The position numbers and the translations under genes were made by a program. A stretch of DNA of 64,000 nt, taken from Maribacter algicola. GTDB lineage: Bacteria > Bacteroidota > Bacteroidia > Flavobacteriales > Flavobacteriaceae. The notes beneath the pieces are model-generated. The model was not told where the DNA came from, did not search any database, and saw nothing but the letters and a program-made list of their open reading frames with translations. The DNA is taken from positions 930,001 through 994,000 of the forward strand of contig NZ_QUSX01000002.1 in NCBI RefSeq assembly GCF_003933245.1, read 5' to 3'. Shown here in pieces: positions 8,536-17,911 of this stretch. The stretch's first letter is position 1. Each line of letters begins with the position of its first letter.

Positions 8536-9954
8536 ATGAGCGCAACAAAAACGTTATTTGATAAGGTGTGGGATTCCCACGTAGTACATAAAATTGAGAA
8601 CGGTCCAGATGTCCTGTTCATCGACCGTCACATGATTCATGAAGTAACGAGCCCTGTAGCCTTCCTGGGCCTAAAAAACAGAGGTATCGGTGTTTTATAT
8701 AATGAAAGAACTTTTGCAACAGCGGATCACAATACGCCAACAATCAACCAACACTTGCCTGTAGCGGACCCTCTTTCCGCAAACCAATTGAAAATGCTGG
8801 AGGAAAACGCCAATGAACACGGTATTTCTTACTGGGGATTGGGTCATGAAAAGAATGGAATCGTTCACGTTGTTGGACCGGAATATGGTATTACCCAACC
8901 TGGGGCAACCATTGTATGTGGGGATTCCCATACTTCTACTCACGGTGCATTTGGAGCTATAGCCTTTGGTATAGGTACATCTGAGGTGGAAATGGTTTTG
9001 GCCACACAGTGTATCATGCAGCCCAAACCAAAAAGAATGCGTATCAATATCAACGGTGAACTCAGTAAAGGGGTAACCCCAAAAGATGTCGCATTGTTCA
9101 TAATTAGTCAATTGACAACTTCAGGGGCTACCGGATATTTTGTGGAATATGCTGGGGATATCTTCCGAAATATGAGTATGGAAGGAAGAATGACCGTGTG
9201 TAACCTAAGTATAGAAATGGGTGCACGTGGTGGTATGATTGCACCAGATGAAAAAACTTTTGAATACATAAAAGGTCGCGAGTTCACACCCTCTGGTGAG
9301 GCTTGGGACAAGGCCATGGCCTACTGGGAAACCTTATATACCGATGCCGATGCAATCTTCGATAAAGAACTTACATTTGATGGTTCATTGATCGAACCAA
9401 TGATTACATACGGTACAAATCCAGGTATGGGTATGGGAATCTCCAAAGATATACCTTTGGCTACGGCTACCCAAGGTGGGACCAGCAGCTATAAAAAGTC
9501 CTTGGAATATATGAAGTTCAATGAAGGAGAAAGTATGATGGGAAAAACCATCGATTATGTGTTCCTGGGAAGTTGTACGAACGGAAGAATAGAGGACTTT
9601 AGGGCATTCACTTCTTTGGTCAAGGGTAGAAAAAAGGCGGACAACGTCACTGCCTGGTTGGTGCCTGGCTCCCATAAGGTAGAAGCGGCCATTAAGGAAG
9701 AAGGTTTATTGGACATTTTAACAGAAGCTGGTTTTGAACTGAGGGAACCTGGGTGTTCCGCATGTTTGGCCATGAACGAGGATAAAATTCCTGCAGGAAA
9801 ATTGGCCGTGAGTACTTCAAACAGGAATTTTGAGGGTAGACAGGGCCCAGGTGCCAGAACAATTCTTGCAAGTCCGCTGGTTGCTGCCGCAGCTGCCGTA
9901 ACCGGTAAGGTCACAGATCCCAGGGAATTGATGGAAGAGGTTGCTATACTCTAG
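8536..9954 (+). CDS. leuC: 3-isopropylmalate dehydratase large subunit
   Basis: 472 residues from ATG 8536 ([17 protein letters not shown]); a TTG-type extension upstream is not needed. Aconitase-fold large subunit that isomerises 2-isopropylmalate to 3-isopropylmalate with LeuD. The 4Fe-4S ligands are visible: Cys in the [20 protein letters not shown] region (C near 347) and the pair in GCSAC (about 406 and 409). Length is standard. It opens the leuC-leuD-leuA-type-leuB operon; leuD follows after 36 bases. The 107-base region upstream shows no leucine-rich leader peptide, so no attenuator is visible for this operon, unlike ilv. Confidence 0.96.
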   Translation: MSATKTLFDKVWDSHVVHKIENGPDVLFIDRHMIHEVTSPVAFLGLKNRGIGVLYNERTFATADHNTPTINQHLPVADPLSANQLKMLEENANEHGISYWGLGHEKNGIVHVVGPEYGITQPGATIVCGDSHTSTHGAFGAIAFGIGTSEVEMVLATQCIMQPKPKRMRININGELSKGVTPKDVALFIISQLTTSGATGYFVEYAGDIFRNMSMEGRMTVCNLSIEMGARGGMIAPDEKTFEYIKGREFTPSGEAWDKAMAYWETLYTDADAIFDKELTFDGSLIEPMITYGTNPGMGMGISKDIPLATATQGGTSSYKKSLEYMKFNEGESMMGKTIDYVFLGSCTNGRIEDFRAFTSLVKGRKKADNVTAWLVPGSHKVEAAIKEEGLLDILTEAGFELREPGCSACLAMNEDKIPAGKLAVSTSNRNFEGRQGPGARTILASPLVAAAAAVTGKVTDPRELMEEVAIL

Positions 9955-9990
9955 TTCACTAACCAATAACACACTAACAACTATTATAAA

Positions 9991-10587
9991 ATGGCATACG
10001 ATAAATTCAACATATTAACATCAACAGCAGTTCCGTTACCCATAGAGAATGTGGATACGGACCAAATTATTCCAGCCAGATTCTTAAAGGCCACGGAAAG
10101 AAAGGGCTTTGGAGATAACCTTTTTAGGGATTGGAGATACAATCAGGACAATAGTCCTAAAAAGGATTTTGTACTGAACGATCCTACCTACAGTGGTAAA
10201 ATATTGGTCGGAGGTAAAAACTTTGGCTCGGGATCATCCCGAGAGCATGCCGCTTGGGCCGTCTATGATTACGGATTCAGATGCGTAGTATCTAGTTTCT
10301 TTGCCGATATCTTTAGAAATAACTGTTTAAATATTGGGGTGCTTCCGGTTCAGGTAAGTGCGGCGTTCTTGCAAAAAATATTTGATGCCATTGAAGCTGA
10401 CCCAAAAACTCATTTAGAGATTAGTTTACCAGAGCAAAAAATCACCTTGTTGACGACAGGTGAAAGCGAAAGCTTTGAGATAAACGGATATAAGAAAAAC
10501 AACATGATGAACGGATTTGATGATATCGATTACTTGTTGAACATTAAAAAGGACATTGAGACGTTCGCGGCCAACACACCACTCTAA
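9991..10587 (+). CDS. leuD: 3-isopropylmalate dehydratase small subunit
   Basis: 198 residues, the usual length. Swivelling domain partner of LeuC; together they make isopropylmalate isomerase in the cytoplasm. Signatures include NVDTDQIIPARFLK near the N-terminus and the substrate-binding loop GSGSSREHAAWA (about 76-87). Second gene of the leucine operon; 121 bases follow before the synthase gene, with no terminator seen, so transcription probably continues. Confidence 0.96.
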   Translation: MAYDKFNILTSTAVPLPIENVDTDQIIPARFLKATERKGFGDNLFRDWRYNQDNSPKKDFVLNDPTYSGKILVGGKNFGSGSSREHAAWAVYDYGFRCVVSSFFADIFRNNCLNIGVLPVQVSAAFLQKIFDAIEADPKTHLEISLPEQKITLLTTGESESFEINGYKKNNMMNGFDDIDYLLNIKKDIETFAANTPL

Positions 10588-10708
10588 TTATAATCCAGAA
10601 CTTTAGGATGAAACCGATATGTTCAAAATAATATACAGGATGAATAGTCCGACATTATTTTTAACATCAAAGGTTACATGTGACCATTGAAAATCAATAG
10701 AAAAACAC

Positions 10709-12220
10709 ATGAAAAGAATGTTGGAAATTATGGATACCACCTTAAGGGATGGTGAACAAACCTCTGGAGTATCCTTTTCTGCCTCGGAAAAACTTACCTT
10801 GGCCAAATTGCTTTTGGAAGAACTCAAGGTAGACCGTATTGAGGTGGCCTCTGCCCGTGTTTCTGAAGGTGAATTGCAGGCAGTACAACAAATTACAAAA
10901 TGGGCAAAACCTAATAATTACTTGGATAAAGTGGAGGTTTTGACTTTCGTTGATGATGGGGTCTCTTTGGAATGGATGGAAAAAGCGGGCGCCATTTCAC
11001 AAAATTTATTGACAAAAGGCTCTCTAAACCATTTAACATATCAGTTAAAAAAAACACCGGTACAGCATTTTAAAGAAATTGGTGAAATTTTTAAGGCAGC
11101 TTCAAAAAGAGGTTTTATCAATAACATTTATCTGGAGGACTGGAGCAATGGTATGCGAAATTCCAAGGAATACGTTTTTCAGTTTCTGGACTTTCTTTCC
11201 ACACAACCCATAAAGAGGCTATTGTTGCCTGATACCTTAGGTGTACTGACTTACAACGAGACCTATGACTATATTTCTGAAATCGTTCAAAAATATCCGG
11301 ATTTACATATAGATTTTCATGGCCATAATGATTACGACCTAGGGGTAGCCAATATCATGGAGGCCGTTAAAGCCGGTTGCCATGGTCTGCATTTGACCAT
11401 TAATGGTATGGGCGAAAGGGCAGGTAATGCGCCAATGGCCAGTGCTATCGCGGTAATAAACGATTTTTTGCCCGGAGTACAAATAAACCTTAACGAAAAG
11501 GCGCTTTATAAAGTCAGTAAATTGGTTTCTGCCTTTACAGGGATCAGTATACCATCGAACAAGCCTATTGTAGGAGACAATGTTTTCACCCAGACCGCCG
11601 GAATCCATGCGGATGGCGATAGTAAAAAGAACCTATATTTCAGCGATTTGATGCCCGAGCGTTTTGGAAGGAAACGTAAGTACGCCTTGGGTAAAATGTC
11701 CGGAAAGGCCAATATTCAAAAAAACCTGCAGGAGTTGGGGCTTACCCTAAATAATGATGACCTCAAAAAGGTTACGGCAAGAATCATTGAATTGGGGGAT
11801 AAAAAGGAACGAGTCACTAAAGACGACCTACCCTATATCATTTCCGATGTCTTAGATACGGATTACCAACAAAAGGTCTTTGTAAAATCCTATGTATTGA
11901 CCCATTCCAAGGGGTTACGTCCCTCCACTACCCTATCCCTTGAAATTGATGGAAAGACTTTTGAGGAAAATGCCTCTGGGGACGGTCAATACGACGCTTT
12001 CATGAATGCCTTGAGAAAAATATACAAATCCCAAAATATGGTATTGCCAAGATTGACGGATTATGCCGTGAGAATACCGCCAGGAAGTGCTTCGGATGCA
12101 CTGTGTGAAACGGTCATTACCTGGGATATTGACGGGAAGGAATTTACATCTCGTGGTCTGGATTCGGATCAAACGGTATCGGCTATAAAGGCTACGGAAA
12201 AAATGTTGAATCTTATATAG
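10709..12220 (+). CDS. 2-isopropylmalate synthase / citramalate synthase-type enzyme with LeuA regulatory domain
   Basis: 503 residues. A DRE-TIM (HMGL-like) barrel condenses acetyl-CoA with a 2-oxoacid: metal and catalytic motif DTTLRDGEQT (9-18), then HGHNDYDLGVAN (about 200-211) with metal-binding His residues. The C-terminal part (about 370-503) has the LeuA allosteric domain pattern (GDGQYDAFMNALRKI, LTDYAVRIPPGSASDA). Position between leuD and leuB points to leucine synthesis. The barrel carries DGEQT rather than the DGEQS usual in LeuA, and this group also includes citramalate synthases, so the 2-oxoacid (2-oxoisovalerate or pyruvate) cannot be fixed by eye. It is the only enzyme of this family in the window. 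Confidence 0.85.
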   Translation: MKRMLEIMDTTLRDGEQTSGVSFSASEKLTLAKLLLEELKVDRIEVASARVSEGELQAVQQITKWAKPNNYLDKVEVLTFVDDGVSLEWMEKAGAISQNLLTKGSLNHLTYQLKKTPVQHFKEIGEIFKAASKRGFINNIYLEDWSNGMRNSKEYVFQFLDFLSTQPIKRLLLPDTLGVLTYNETYDYISEIVQKYPDLHIDFHGHNDYDLGVANIMEAVKAGCHGLHLTINGMGERAGNAPMASAIAVINDFLPGVQINLNEKALYKVSKLVSAFTGISIPSNKPIVGDNVFTQTAGIHADGDSKKNLYFSDLMPERFGRKRKYALGKMSGKANIQKNLQELGLTLNNDDLKKVTARIIELGDKKERVTKDDLPYIISDVLDTDYQQKVFVKSYVLTHSKGLRPSTTLSLEIDGKTFEENASGDGQYDAFMNALRKIYKSQNMVLPRLTDYAVRIPPGSASDALCETVITWDIDGKEFTSRGLDSDQTVSAIKATEKMLNLI

Positions 12221-12312
12221 TTATAAGTTTATCGCTATAAGATTTGAGACAGAAGATTTGAGATTTGATCAACTTAAAACTTTAAACTAAGAACTAGAAA
12301 CTAAAAACAAAT

Positions 12313-13368
12313 ATGAAACTAAACATAGCACTATTGGCGGGAGACGGAATAGGCCCGGAAGTTATAGATCAAGCAGTAAAAGTGTGTGATGCCATTGCAA
12401 GTAAATACGAACATGAAATAACCTGGAAACCAGCATTGACCGGTGCAGCTGCCATTGATGCGGTTGGCGAACCGTATCCAGACGAAACCCATGAAATCTG
12501 TGCCGGTTCAGATGCGGTACTATTCGGTGCCATAGGCCATCCAAGATTTGACAACGATCCTACGGCGAAGGTCCGCCCAGAACAGGGACTATTAAAAATG
12601 AGACAGAAATTAGGGTTGTTTGCCAATGTGCGTCCTACATTTACTTTTCCTTCTTTGATAGATAAATCCCCTTTGAAAAGAGATAGAATCGAAGGTACCG
12701 ACCTTATAATTCTCCGTGAACTCACCGGGGGTATTTACTTTGGGGAAAGAGGAAGAAAGGATGATAATCATACAGCCTTTGACACCATGACCTATCAAAG
12801 GTTCGAAATTGAGCGATTGGCCAAAAAAGGATTTGAAATGGCCATGAAGCGTTCCAAAAAACTGTGTTGTGTGGATAAGGCCAATGTATTAGAATCTTCC
12901 AGATTGTGGAGGGAGACCGTACAGGCGATGGAAAAGGACTATCCGGAAGTTGAAGTTTCCTATGAGTTTGTGGACGCTACGGCCATGCGTTTAATCCAAT
13001 GGCCCAAAGGATATGATGTAATCATTACCGCCAATCTTTTTGGGGACATTTTAACCGATGAGGCATCCGTAATATCAGGTTCTATGGGATTAATGCCGTC
13101 GTCTTCCGTAGGTAGCAAAGTATCATTGTACGAACCAATTCATGGTTCCTATCCGCAAGCTGCCGGTAAGGATATCGCAAACCCATTGGCAACAGTTTTG
13201 TCAGCAGCCATGATGTTTGAGGATCTGGAATTGACGAAGGAAGCCGAAGAAATCAGAAGGGTGGTCAATAAATCCTTGGCCGAGGGTATCGTGACGGAAG
13301 ATTTGGCCGAAGGTGGCAAGTCTTATAAAACCAGTGAGGTTGGGGATTGGCTGGCCAAAAGTATCTAA
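12313..13368 (+). CDS. leuB: 3-isopropylmalate dehydrogenase
   Basis: 351 residues. NAD-dependent oxidative decarboxylation of 3-isopropylmalate to 2-oxoisocaproate. Visible: N-terminal IALLAGDGIGPEV, the substrate-binding RELTGGIYFGERG loop (about 135-147), and the adenosine-binding region EPIHGSYPQAAGKDIANP (about 275-292). Last gene of the leucine operon, followed at 24-50 bases by a terminator. The 92 bases before its start hold AACTTAAAACT-type A-rich microrepeats that also occur near 3130 and 34210. Confidence 0.96.
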   Translation: MKLNIALLAGDGIGPEVIDQAVKVCDAIASKYEHEITWKPALTGAAAIDAVGEPYPDETHEICAGSDAVLFGAIGHPRFDNDPTAKVRPEQGLLKMRQKLGLFANVRPTFTFPSLIDKSPLKRDRIEGTDLIILRELTGGIYFGERGRKDDNHTAFDTMTYQRFEIERLAKKGFEMAMKRSKKLCCVDKANVLESSRLWRETVQAMEKDYPEVEVSYEFVDATAMRLIQWPKGYDVIITANLFGDILTDEASVISGSMGLMPSSSVGSKVSLYEPIHGSYPQAAGKDIANPLATVLSAAMMFEDLELTKEAEEIRRVVNKSLAEGIVTEDLAEGGKSYKTSEVGDWLAKSI

Positions 13369-13389
13369 ACAAATCATATTCAAAAATAA

Positions 13390-13418
13390 AAAACCCTCAA
13401 CAGTATATTGAGGGTTTT
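13390..13418. terminator. Bidirectional intrinsic terminator after leuB
   Basis: AACCCTCAA (13392-13400) pairs perfectly with TTGAGGGTT (13408-13416) around a 7-base loop. There are A-runs before and T-runs after, so it can end both the leu transcript (+) and the serine hydrolase transcript (-), whose stop is at 13441. Confidence 0.85.
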
Positions 13419-13440
13419 CATTTGAATATCACTTACACAA

Positions 13441-14703
13441 TTATAAGCTCGCCAAAGCATCGGGTGATAGTTCATATATATGTTTAACAATGGCCCTTAG
13501 GTCCGGTATAACATGTTTTGCCAAACCTGAATGGTTGTTCATAAGTACACAAATACCCAAATCTGCATCCGGGAATAGGGCAATTTCATTTCTGTAACTA
13601 TTGACACTGCCTCCATGATGTACTATGGTTTCCTCTTTATTGGTTGTTTCATTCTTCATTGTGTGGATTCTCCATCCAAAAGCATAAGCTGATTTTAAGT
13701 GTCCTTCCCAACGTTGATAATACTTATTGTTCTCGTTCAATTCGATAAAAGGCTCAAAAGCTTTTTCCAAGTTACTTTTTGCCATAACGGAAGTATTATG
13801 TCCCAATAAAAAGCGCATCCATTTACCCATATCATCTGCACTGGCATCGATGCCGCCCGCAGCCACAGCGTTATAATAATTGTCCTTTAACGGCAAAATT
13901 CGCCAACTATTGCCACTTCTTACGTGGGGCTCTGCAATATTCCCCATTTTTAAAAAAGACGCATGGTCCATTGATGTACGTGACATACCCAAAGGACCAA
14001 AAAAATGTTGTATCAACAATGAATTGATATTTTGGCTTGTTGCCCGCAACATCACTTCCTGCGAAAGAGCGAACATGGCATTTTGATAACTATATTGAAC
14101 TCCTGGCTCACTAAGAGGTTCCACTTCCCTAAATTGCACGGCAATTTTATCCATTGCCAAACCTGCTTCCACCAAATTCGTATAGCTGTGATACGGAGCC
14201 CCTGAAGTATGGGAGAGTAAATGGGCGATTTTTATTCCCCTGGTATTTGTACTATCCCCAAAAACAAATTCAGGTAGATAATCGGTAACCTTGTCCATAA
14301 AATCAAATGCACCTTCCTCCACTAATTTTGCAGCCAAAACACCCGTAAATCCTTTGGATAAAGACCCTAAACGAAAAACTGTTTCCGCATTAACCGGAGT
14401 ACCTTTATCATTATTGCGTTTTCCAAATCCTTCTGCCAATATGATGGAATCTCCTTTGACAATACTCACACCGGCCCCAGCTATTTCCCCAAATTTTAAC
14501 GCCTCGTTAAAGTATTGATTGATAGCCAGTTTCAAAGCCCTCTTTCGGGAAGCATATATTTTGGCTTCCTTTTGCATGGCCATCCGTTGTTGAAATTCCT
14601 CTGGAGAAACCTCTTCGACTTTCGTATCTATGGTCGCAGCGGAAAAAACAAAAAGAATAAGCACCAAAAATAAGGAGCCAAAAACAAGTTTAAATCGATA
14701 CAC
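13441..14703 (-). CDS. Secreted serine hydrolase, class C beta-lactamase fold
   Basis: 420 residues with a hydrophobic N-terminal signal/anchor (about 6-23). The class C beta-lactamase/DD-peptidase triad is complete: S114-x-x-K117 (LGSLSKGF), Y206-x-N208 (YSYQNAM) and HHGG near 364 for the KTG position. Such Bacteroidota proteins act in the periplasm as esterases, D-amino peptidases or peptidoglycan hydrolases; beta-lactam resistance should not be inferred. Single gene between a bidirectional terminator and the MFS gene (97-base gap). Confidence 0.85.
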   Translation of the reverse strand: MYRFKLVFGSLFLVLILFVFSAATIDTKVEEVSPEEFQQRMAMQKEAKIYASRKRALKLAINQYFNEALKFGEIAGAGVSIVKGDSIILAEGFGKRNNDKGTPVNAETVFRLGSLSKGFTGVLAAKLVEEGAFDFMDKVTDYLPEFVFGDSTNTRGIKIAHLLSHTSGAPYHSYTNLVEAGLAMDKIAVQFREVEPLSEPGVQYSYQNAMFALSQEVMLRATSQNINSLLIQHFFGPLGMSRTSMDHASFLKMGNIAEPHVRSGNSWRILPLKDNYYNAVAAGGIDASADDMGKWMRFLLGHNTSVMAKSNLEKAFEPFIELNENNKYYQRWEGHLKSAYAFGWRIHTMKNETTNKEETIVHHGGSVNSYRNEIALFPDADLGICVLMNNHSGLAKHVIPDLRAIVKHIYELSPDALASL

Positions 14704-14800
14704 TTTGGAAAATGGTTTAAGTATAACTTCTAACGCAGAAATTAGAAATTCATTACGGCCAAAATCATAAAGTTGTGAAAATACTGAATTCCGATGTCAA

Positions 14801-16000
14801 CTAAGAACTTAAAGCCACTTCACTTGATTTTCTTAGTCTTTGTTTTCGGTATAGAAATATGGCCACTGCCAATATAACCCCAGAAGCGGCCAAGATTCCC
14901 CCAACCAAACTAGAGTAAATTACATCAAATCCAAAGACCATGGGCAACCCAGCTAGGTAGGCCCCCGATGCATTTCCCATGTTAAAAGCGCTCTGGTTCA
15001 TGGAAGAACCCAACATTTCGGAACCCTTGGCCGTATTTATAATGGCCATTTGAATGGGAGTGGAAACCGTAAAGGCAATGGCGCCAATTAAAAAGGTAAA
15101 AACCATAAGCATATACGGATTGGTAGCAATAAACATGTTGATGACCAATACCACGGACATCACGGACAAACTGATGATTACGGCCTTTAAGGGAGAAAAT
15201 AGCTCGGCCATTTTCGCTCCCACAAAATTCCCAAGCACCATTCCCAATCCAGCGAGCATCATGGCATACCCTACATAGTGATCATCCAGTCCGGCTACAT
15301 CGGTAATCAAAGGCGCAATATAACTGTACCATGCAAAAAATCCTCCCGTACCAATGGTCGTAAGGGCAATCATGGCCCATAACTGCTTATTTTTTAAAGC
15401 GTCCGACAACTTTACTTGGGGAGTATTGCCAGAGGCCTCCATTCGGGGCATCCAAAACTGCAAGGTTGTCAACGTCAATACACCGATAATGCCCACCAAA
15501 AAGAAAGAGGTGCTCCAACCAAATTCCTGACCAATATACGTTCCCACTGGAACTCCAATGACGTTCGCCACCGTTAATCCTGAAAACATTATGGCAATCG
15601 CTTGTGCCGATTTTCCATTTTTTGCCAATTTCATGGCTACAACAGCTCCAATCCCAAAAAATGCACCATGGGGTATCCCCGATAAAAATCGCAGTACCAG
15701 CAGGATACCATAATTGGAGGCTAGACCGGATAGGGAATTGAATACGGTAAACCATATCATTAAGAGAAACAGCATTCGTTTTGGCGATAGTTTCGAACCT
15801 AAACTTGTCAACAAAGGAGCTCCAACTACGACACCAAAGGCATAGGCCGCAATAAAATGCCCTGCCTGGGAAATTGTAATGTCCAGGGCCGTGGACACTT
15901 CCGTAAGTATACCCATAATCACGAACTCTGTAAGCCCAATGCCGAACCCCCCTATGGCCAAGGAGAAAAGTGCTTTTTTGTTCGTCCGTTCTAAATTCAT
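14801..16000 (-). CDS. MFS transporter, AraJ/arabinose-efflux type
   Basis: 399 residues with 12 hydrophobic segments in two halves. Starts IGGFGIGLTEFVIMGILTEVS, the N-terminal signature of the AraJ/YdhP/NepI-like drug/metabolite:H+ antiporters, and carries the loop 2-3 motif GSKLSPKRML. Inner-membrane efflux of an unknown small molecule. A single gene with its own 5' region; the MITE-like element lies about 160 bases upstream of its start. Confidence 0.87.
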   Translation of the reverse strand: MNLERTNKKALFSLAIGGFGIGLTEFVIMGILTEVSTALDITISQAGHFIAAYAFGVVVGAPLLTSLGSKLSPKRMLFLLMIWFTVFNSLSGLASNYGILLVLRFLSGIPHGAFFGIGAVVAMKLAKNGKSAQAIAIMFSGLTVANVIGVPVGTYIGQEFGWSTSFFLVGIIGVLTLTTLQFWMPRMEASGNTPQVKLSDALKNKQLWAMIALTTIGTGGFFAWYSYIAPLITDVAGLDDHYVGYAMMLAGLGMVLGNFVGAKMAELFSPLKAVIISLSVMSVVLVINMFIATNPYMLMVFTFLIGAIAFTVSTPIQMAIINTAKGSEMLGSSMNQSAFNMGNASGAYLAGLPMVFGFDVIYSSLVGGILAASGVILAVAIFLYRKQRLRKSSEVALSS

Positions 16001-16308
16001 ATTAATCTCATTCGTTTTAGCGATACAAAATTAGGGAACTTACTCGCCAAAAATCATTAGTGCATTATCCTATTTATGTTCAATATTAACTCAATCCCTT
16101 AACAAATTGTTAGTTATTGATAAAATGCCATATTTCCATGTATAACTTAATAAAAAAAGAGGCTGTCTAAAAAGTCATTTCCACTGTCAGTTCGAGCGGA
16201 GTCGAGAATTTCAACATTTTGGTTTTTAACGTATCTCGACTGCGCTCGATGTGACTTATGAATAGAGTTGTGACTTTTTTGACAGCCTCTTAATTCTGTT
16301 ATTTAATC
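16001..16308. other. Intergenic region between gapN and the MFS gene
   Basis: About 308 bases. Positions 16001-16150 are A+T-rich and probably hold the minus-strand promoter of the MFS gene, but no convincing -33/-7 pair was found. Positions 16157-16291 are the 135-bp palindromic element listed separately. Nothing resembling a gene is present. Confidence 0.6.
16157..16291. mobile_element. 135-bp MITE-like palindromic element
   Basis: Terminal inverted repeats of 21 bases: AAGAGGCTGTCTAAAAAGTC... (16157-16177) mirrored at 16271-16291 with one mismatch. Inside lies a second mirrored pair, GTTCGAGCGGAGTCGAGA (16190-16207) against TCTCGACTGCGCTCGAT (16234-16250). There is no coding capacity, so if mobile it would move in trans. 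It starts 18 bases past the gapN stop and as RNA would fold into one long hairpin, so it may also end the ilv-gapN transcript. No clear target duplication was identified. Confidence 0.75.
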
Positions 16309-17901
16309 TTAAAGAATGTAATCCGTACTCACAAAATTCGAAACTTTCGCTTCTAATAATTGCTGTACGGTTTCAGTATTCAAGTCGTTATCCTTAAAAG
16401 CTACAAAAGTACGTATGGAAAATGAGCGAAGGGCATCGTGTACACTAAGTGTGGCTTGCGCGGAATCCTTTCTTCCCGTGAACGGATATACATCTGGACC
16501 TCTTTGGCAAGAGCTGTTCAGGTTTACCCTGCAAACCAAGTTAACCAATGTATCGATCAATGGGGAAAGTGTATACACATCCTTACCAAAAAGGCTTACT
16601 TGTTGGCCGTAGTTGCTTTCGGCCATATCGTCCAAAGGTTCTTCAATATCTAAAAAGGACAATACAGGAATAATAGGTCCAAATTGCTCTTCCTGATAAA
16701 CACGCATATCCTTTGTCACTGGATAGAGCACCGCTGGCCAAATGTAATTATCAAAATGCTTCCCACCTTTTTTATTCAAAATCTTGGCCCCTTTGGCAAC
16801 GGCATCATCTATGAGTTCCTGAATGTAAGCCGGTTTATCGGGTTCTGGCAAGGGTGTCAATTTTACCCCATCGTCCCATGGGTTTCCAAACTTCAGTTTA
16901 TCCACTTCTTCGGTAAATTTCTTAAGGAAATTTTCCCGTACATCCTCATGAACATAGATGACCTTCAAAGCCGTACACCGCTGACCATTAAAAGATAGGG
17001 TGCCTGCCAAACATTCGTTGATGGTCAGGTCCATATCCGCATCGGGTAAAATGATAGCCGGGTTTTTGGCCTCCAGCCCCAATACTAATCTCAATCGGTT
17101 GCTTTTGGGATGCTGATCTTGTAGAGCATTTGCAGATTTACTGTTGCCTATCAAGGCCAAAACGTCCACTTTTCCTGTTTGCATGATTGGTGCGGCAACT
17201 GTACGTCCCCTACCAAAAAGGATGTTTACTACGCCTTTGGGAAAACAGGCTTGGAAAGCTTCCAACAATGGGGTAATCAAAAGAACCCCATGTTTAGCGG
17301 GTTTAAATATGGTGGTATTCCCCATAATAATGGCAGGAATCAATAGGGCAAATGTCTCGTTCAGTGGATAGTTATAGGGTCCCAAACAGAGCACTACGCC
17401 CAAGGGTCCGCGCTTTATATGTGCATAAACCCCATCATGTTTCTGGAATTTGGCCGCATTTCTATCCAGGTTCTTATAGTCCTCAATGGTGTCCTCCACA
17501 TATTCGACTGTTCTATCGAACTCCTTTTGGGAATCTGGCAGGGATTTTCCAATTTCCCACATAAGATACTTTACAACGATATCCCTTTTGGTTTTCATAT
17601 GTTTCACAAAATTCTCCATACAGATGATTCTGTCGCGCACGTGCATGGTTGGCCAAACACCCTGACCTCTATCATAGGCCTTTAGTGCCGCATTTAAGGC
17701 TTCCAATGCCTGCGGTTCCTGTAAATCCGGAACACTTCCCAATAAAGTGGGGCTATATTCCTGGGTGGATGAAATGGTGGAATATACATTGGTCATGGGA
17801 CCCGACCACTCCGTTAATTTTCCATCTATTAAAAATTTGGTCTGATGTATAGGTTCTTCGATTGCAAATTTCTTAGGTATGTTGATGTTACTTTTGCTCA
17901 T
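16309..17901 (-). CDS. gapN: NADP-dependent non-phosphorylating glyceraldehyde-3-phosphate dehydrogenase
   Basis: 530 residues, aldehyde dehydrogenase superfamily. Catalytic Cys309 lies in [11 protein letters not shown], the GapN-type active-site loop, and the general base Glu277 in LGLEAKNPA. The Rossmann region contains the FKPAKHGVL stretch typical of NADP-linked members. It oxidises glyceraldehyde-3-phosphate directly to 3-phosphoglycerate, making NADPH rather than ATP and NADH. It begins 10 bases after the ilvA stop and is therefore probably the last gene of the ilv operon, followed by the palindromic element. The coupling suggests NADPH supply for IlvC, which is inference. A different aldehyde substrate is the main alternative. 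Confidence 0.82.
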   Translation of the reverse strand: MSKSNINIPKKFAIEEPIHQTKFLIDGKLTEWSGPMTNVYSTISSTQEYSPTLLGSVPDLQEPQALEALNAALKAYDRGQGVWPTMHVRDRIICMENFVKHMKTKRDIVVKYLMWEIGKSLPDSQKEFDRTVEYVEDTIEDYKNLDRNAAKFQKHDGVYAHIKRGPLGVVLCLGPYNYPLNETFALLIPAIIMGNTTIFKPAKHGVLLITPLLEAFQACFPKGVVNILFGRGRTVAAPIMQTGKVDVLALIGNSKSANALQDQHPKSNRLRLVLGLEAKNPAIILPDADMDLTINECLAGTLSFNGQRCTALKVIYVHEDVRENFLKKFTEEVDKLKFGNPWDDGVKLTPLPEPDKPAYIQELIDDAVAKGAKILNKKGGKHFDNYIWPAVLYPVTKDMRVYQEEQFGPIIPVLSFLDIEEPLDDMAESNYGQQVSLFGKDVYTLSPLIDTLVNLVCRVNLNSSCQRGPDVYPFTGRKDSAQATLSVHDALRSFSIRTFVAFKDNDLNTETVQQLLEAKVSNFVSTDYIL

Positions 17902-17911
17902 AGTTTCAATT

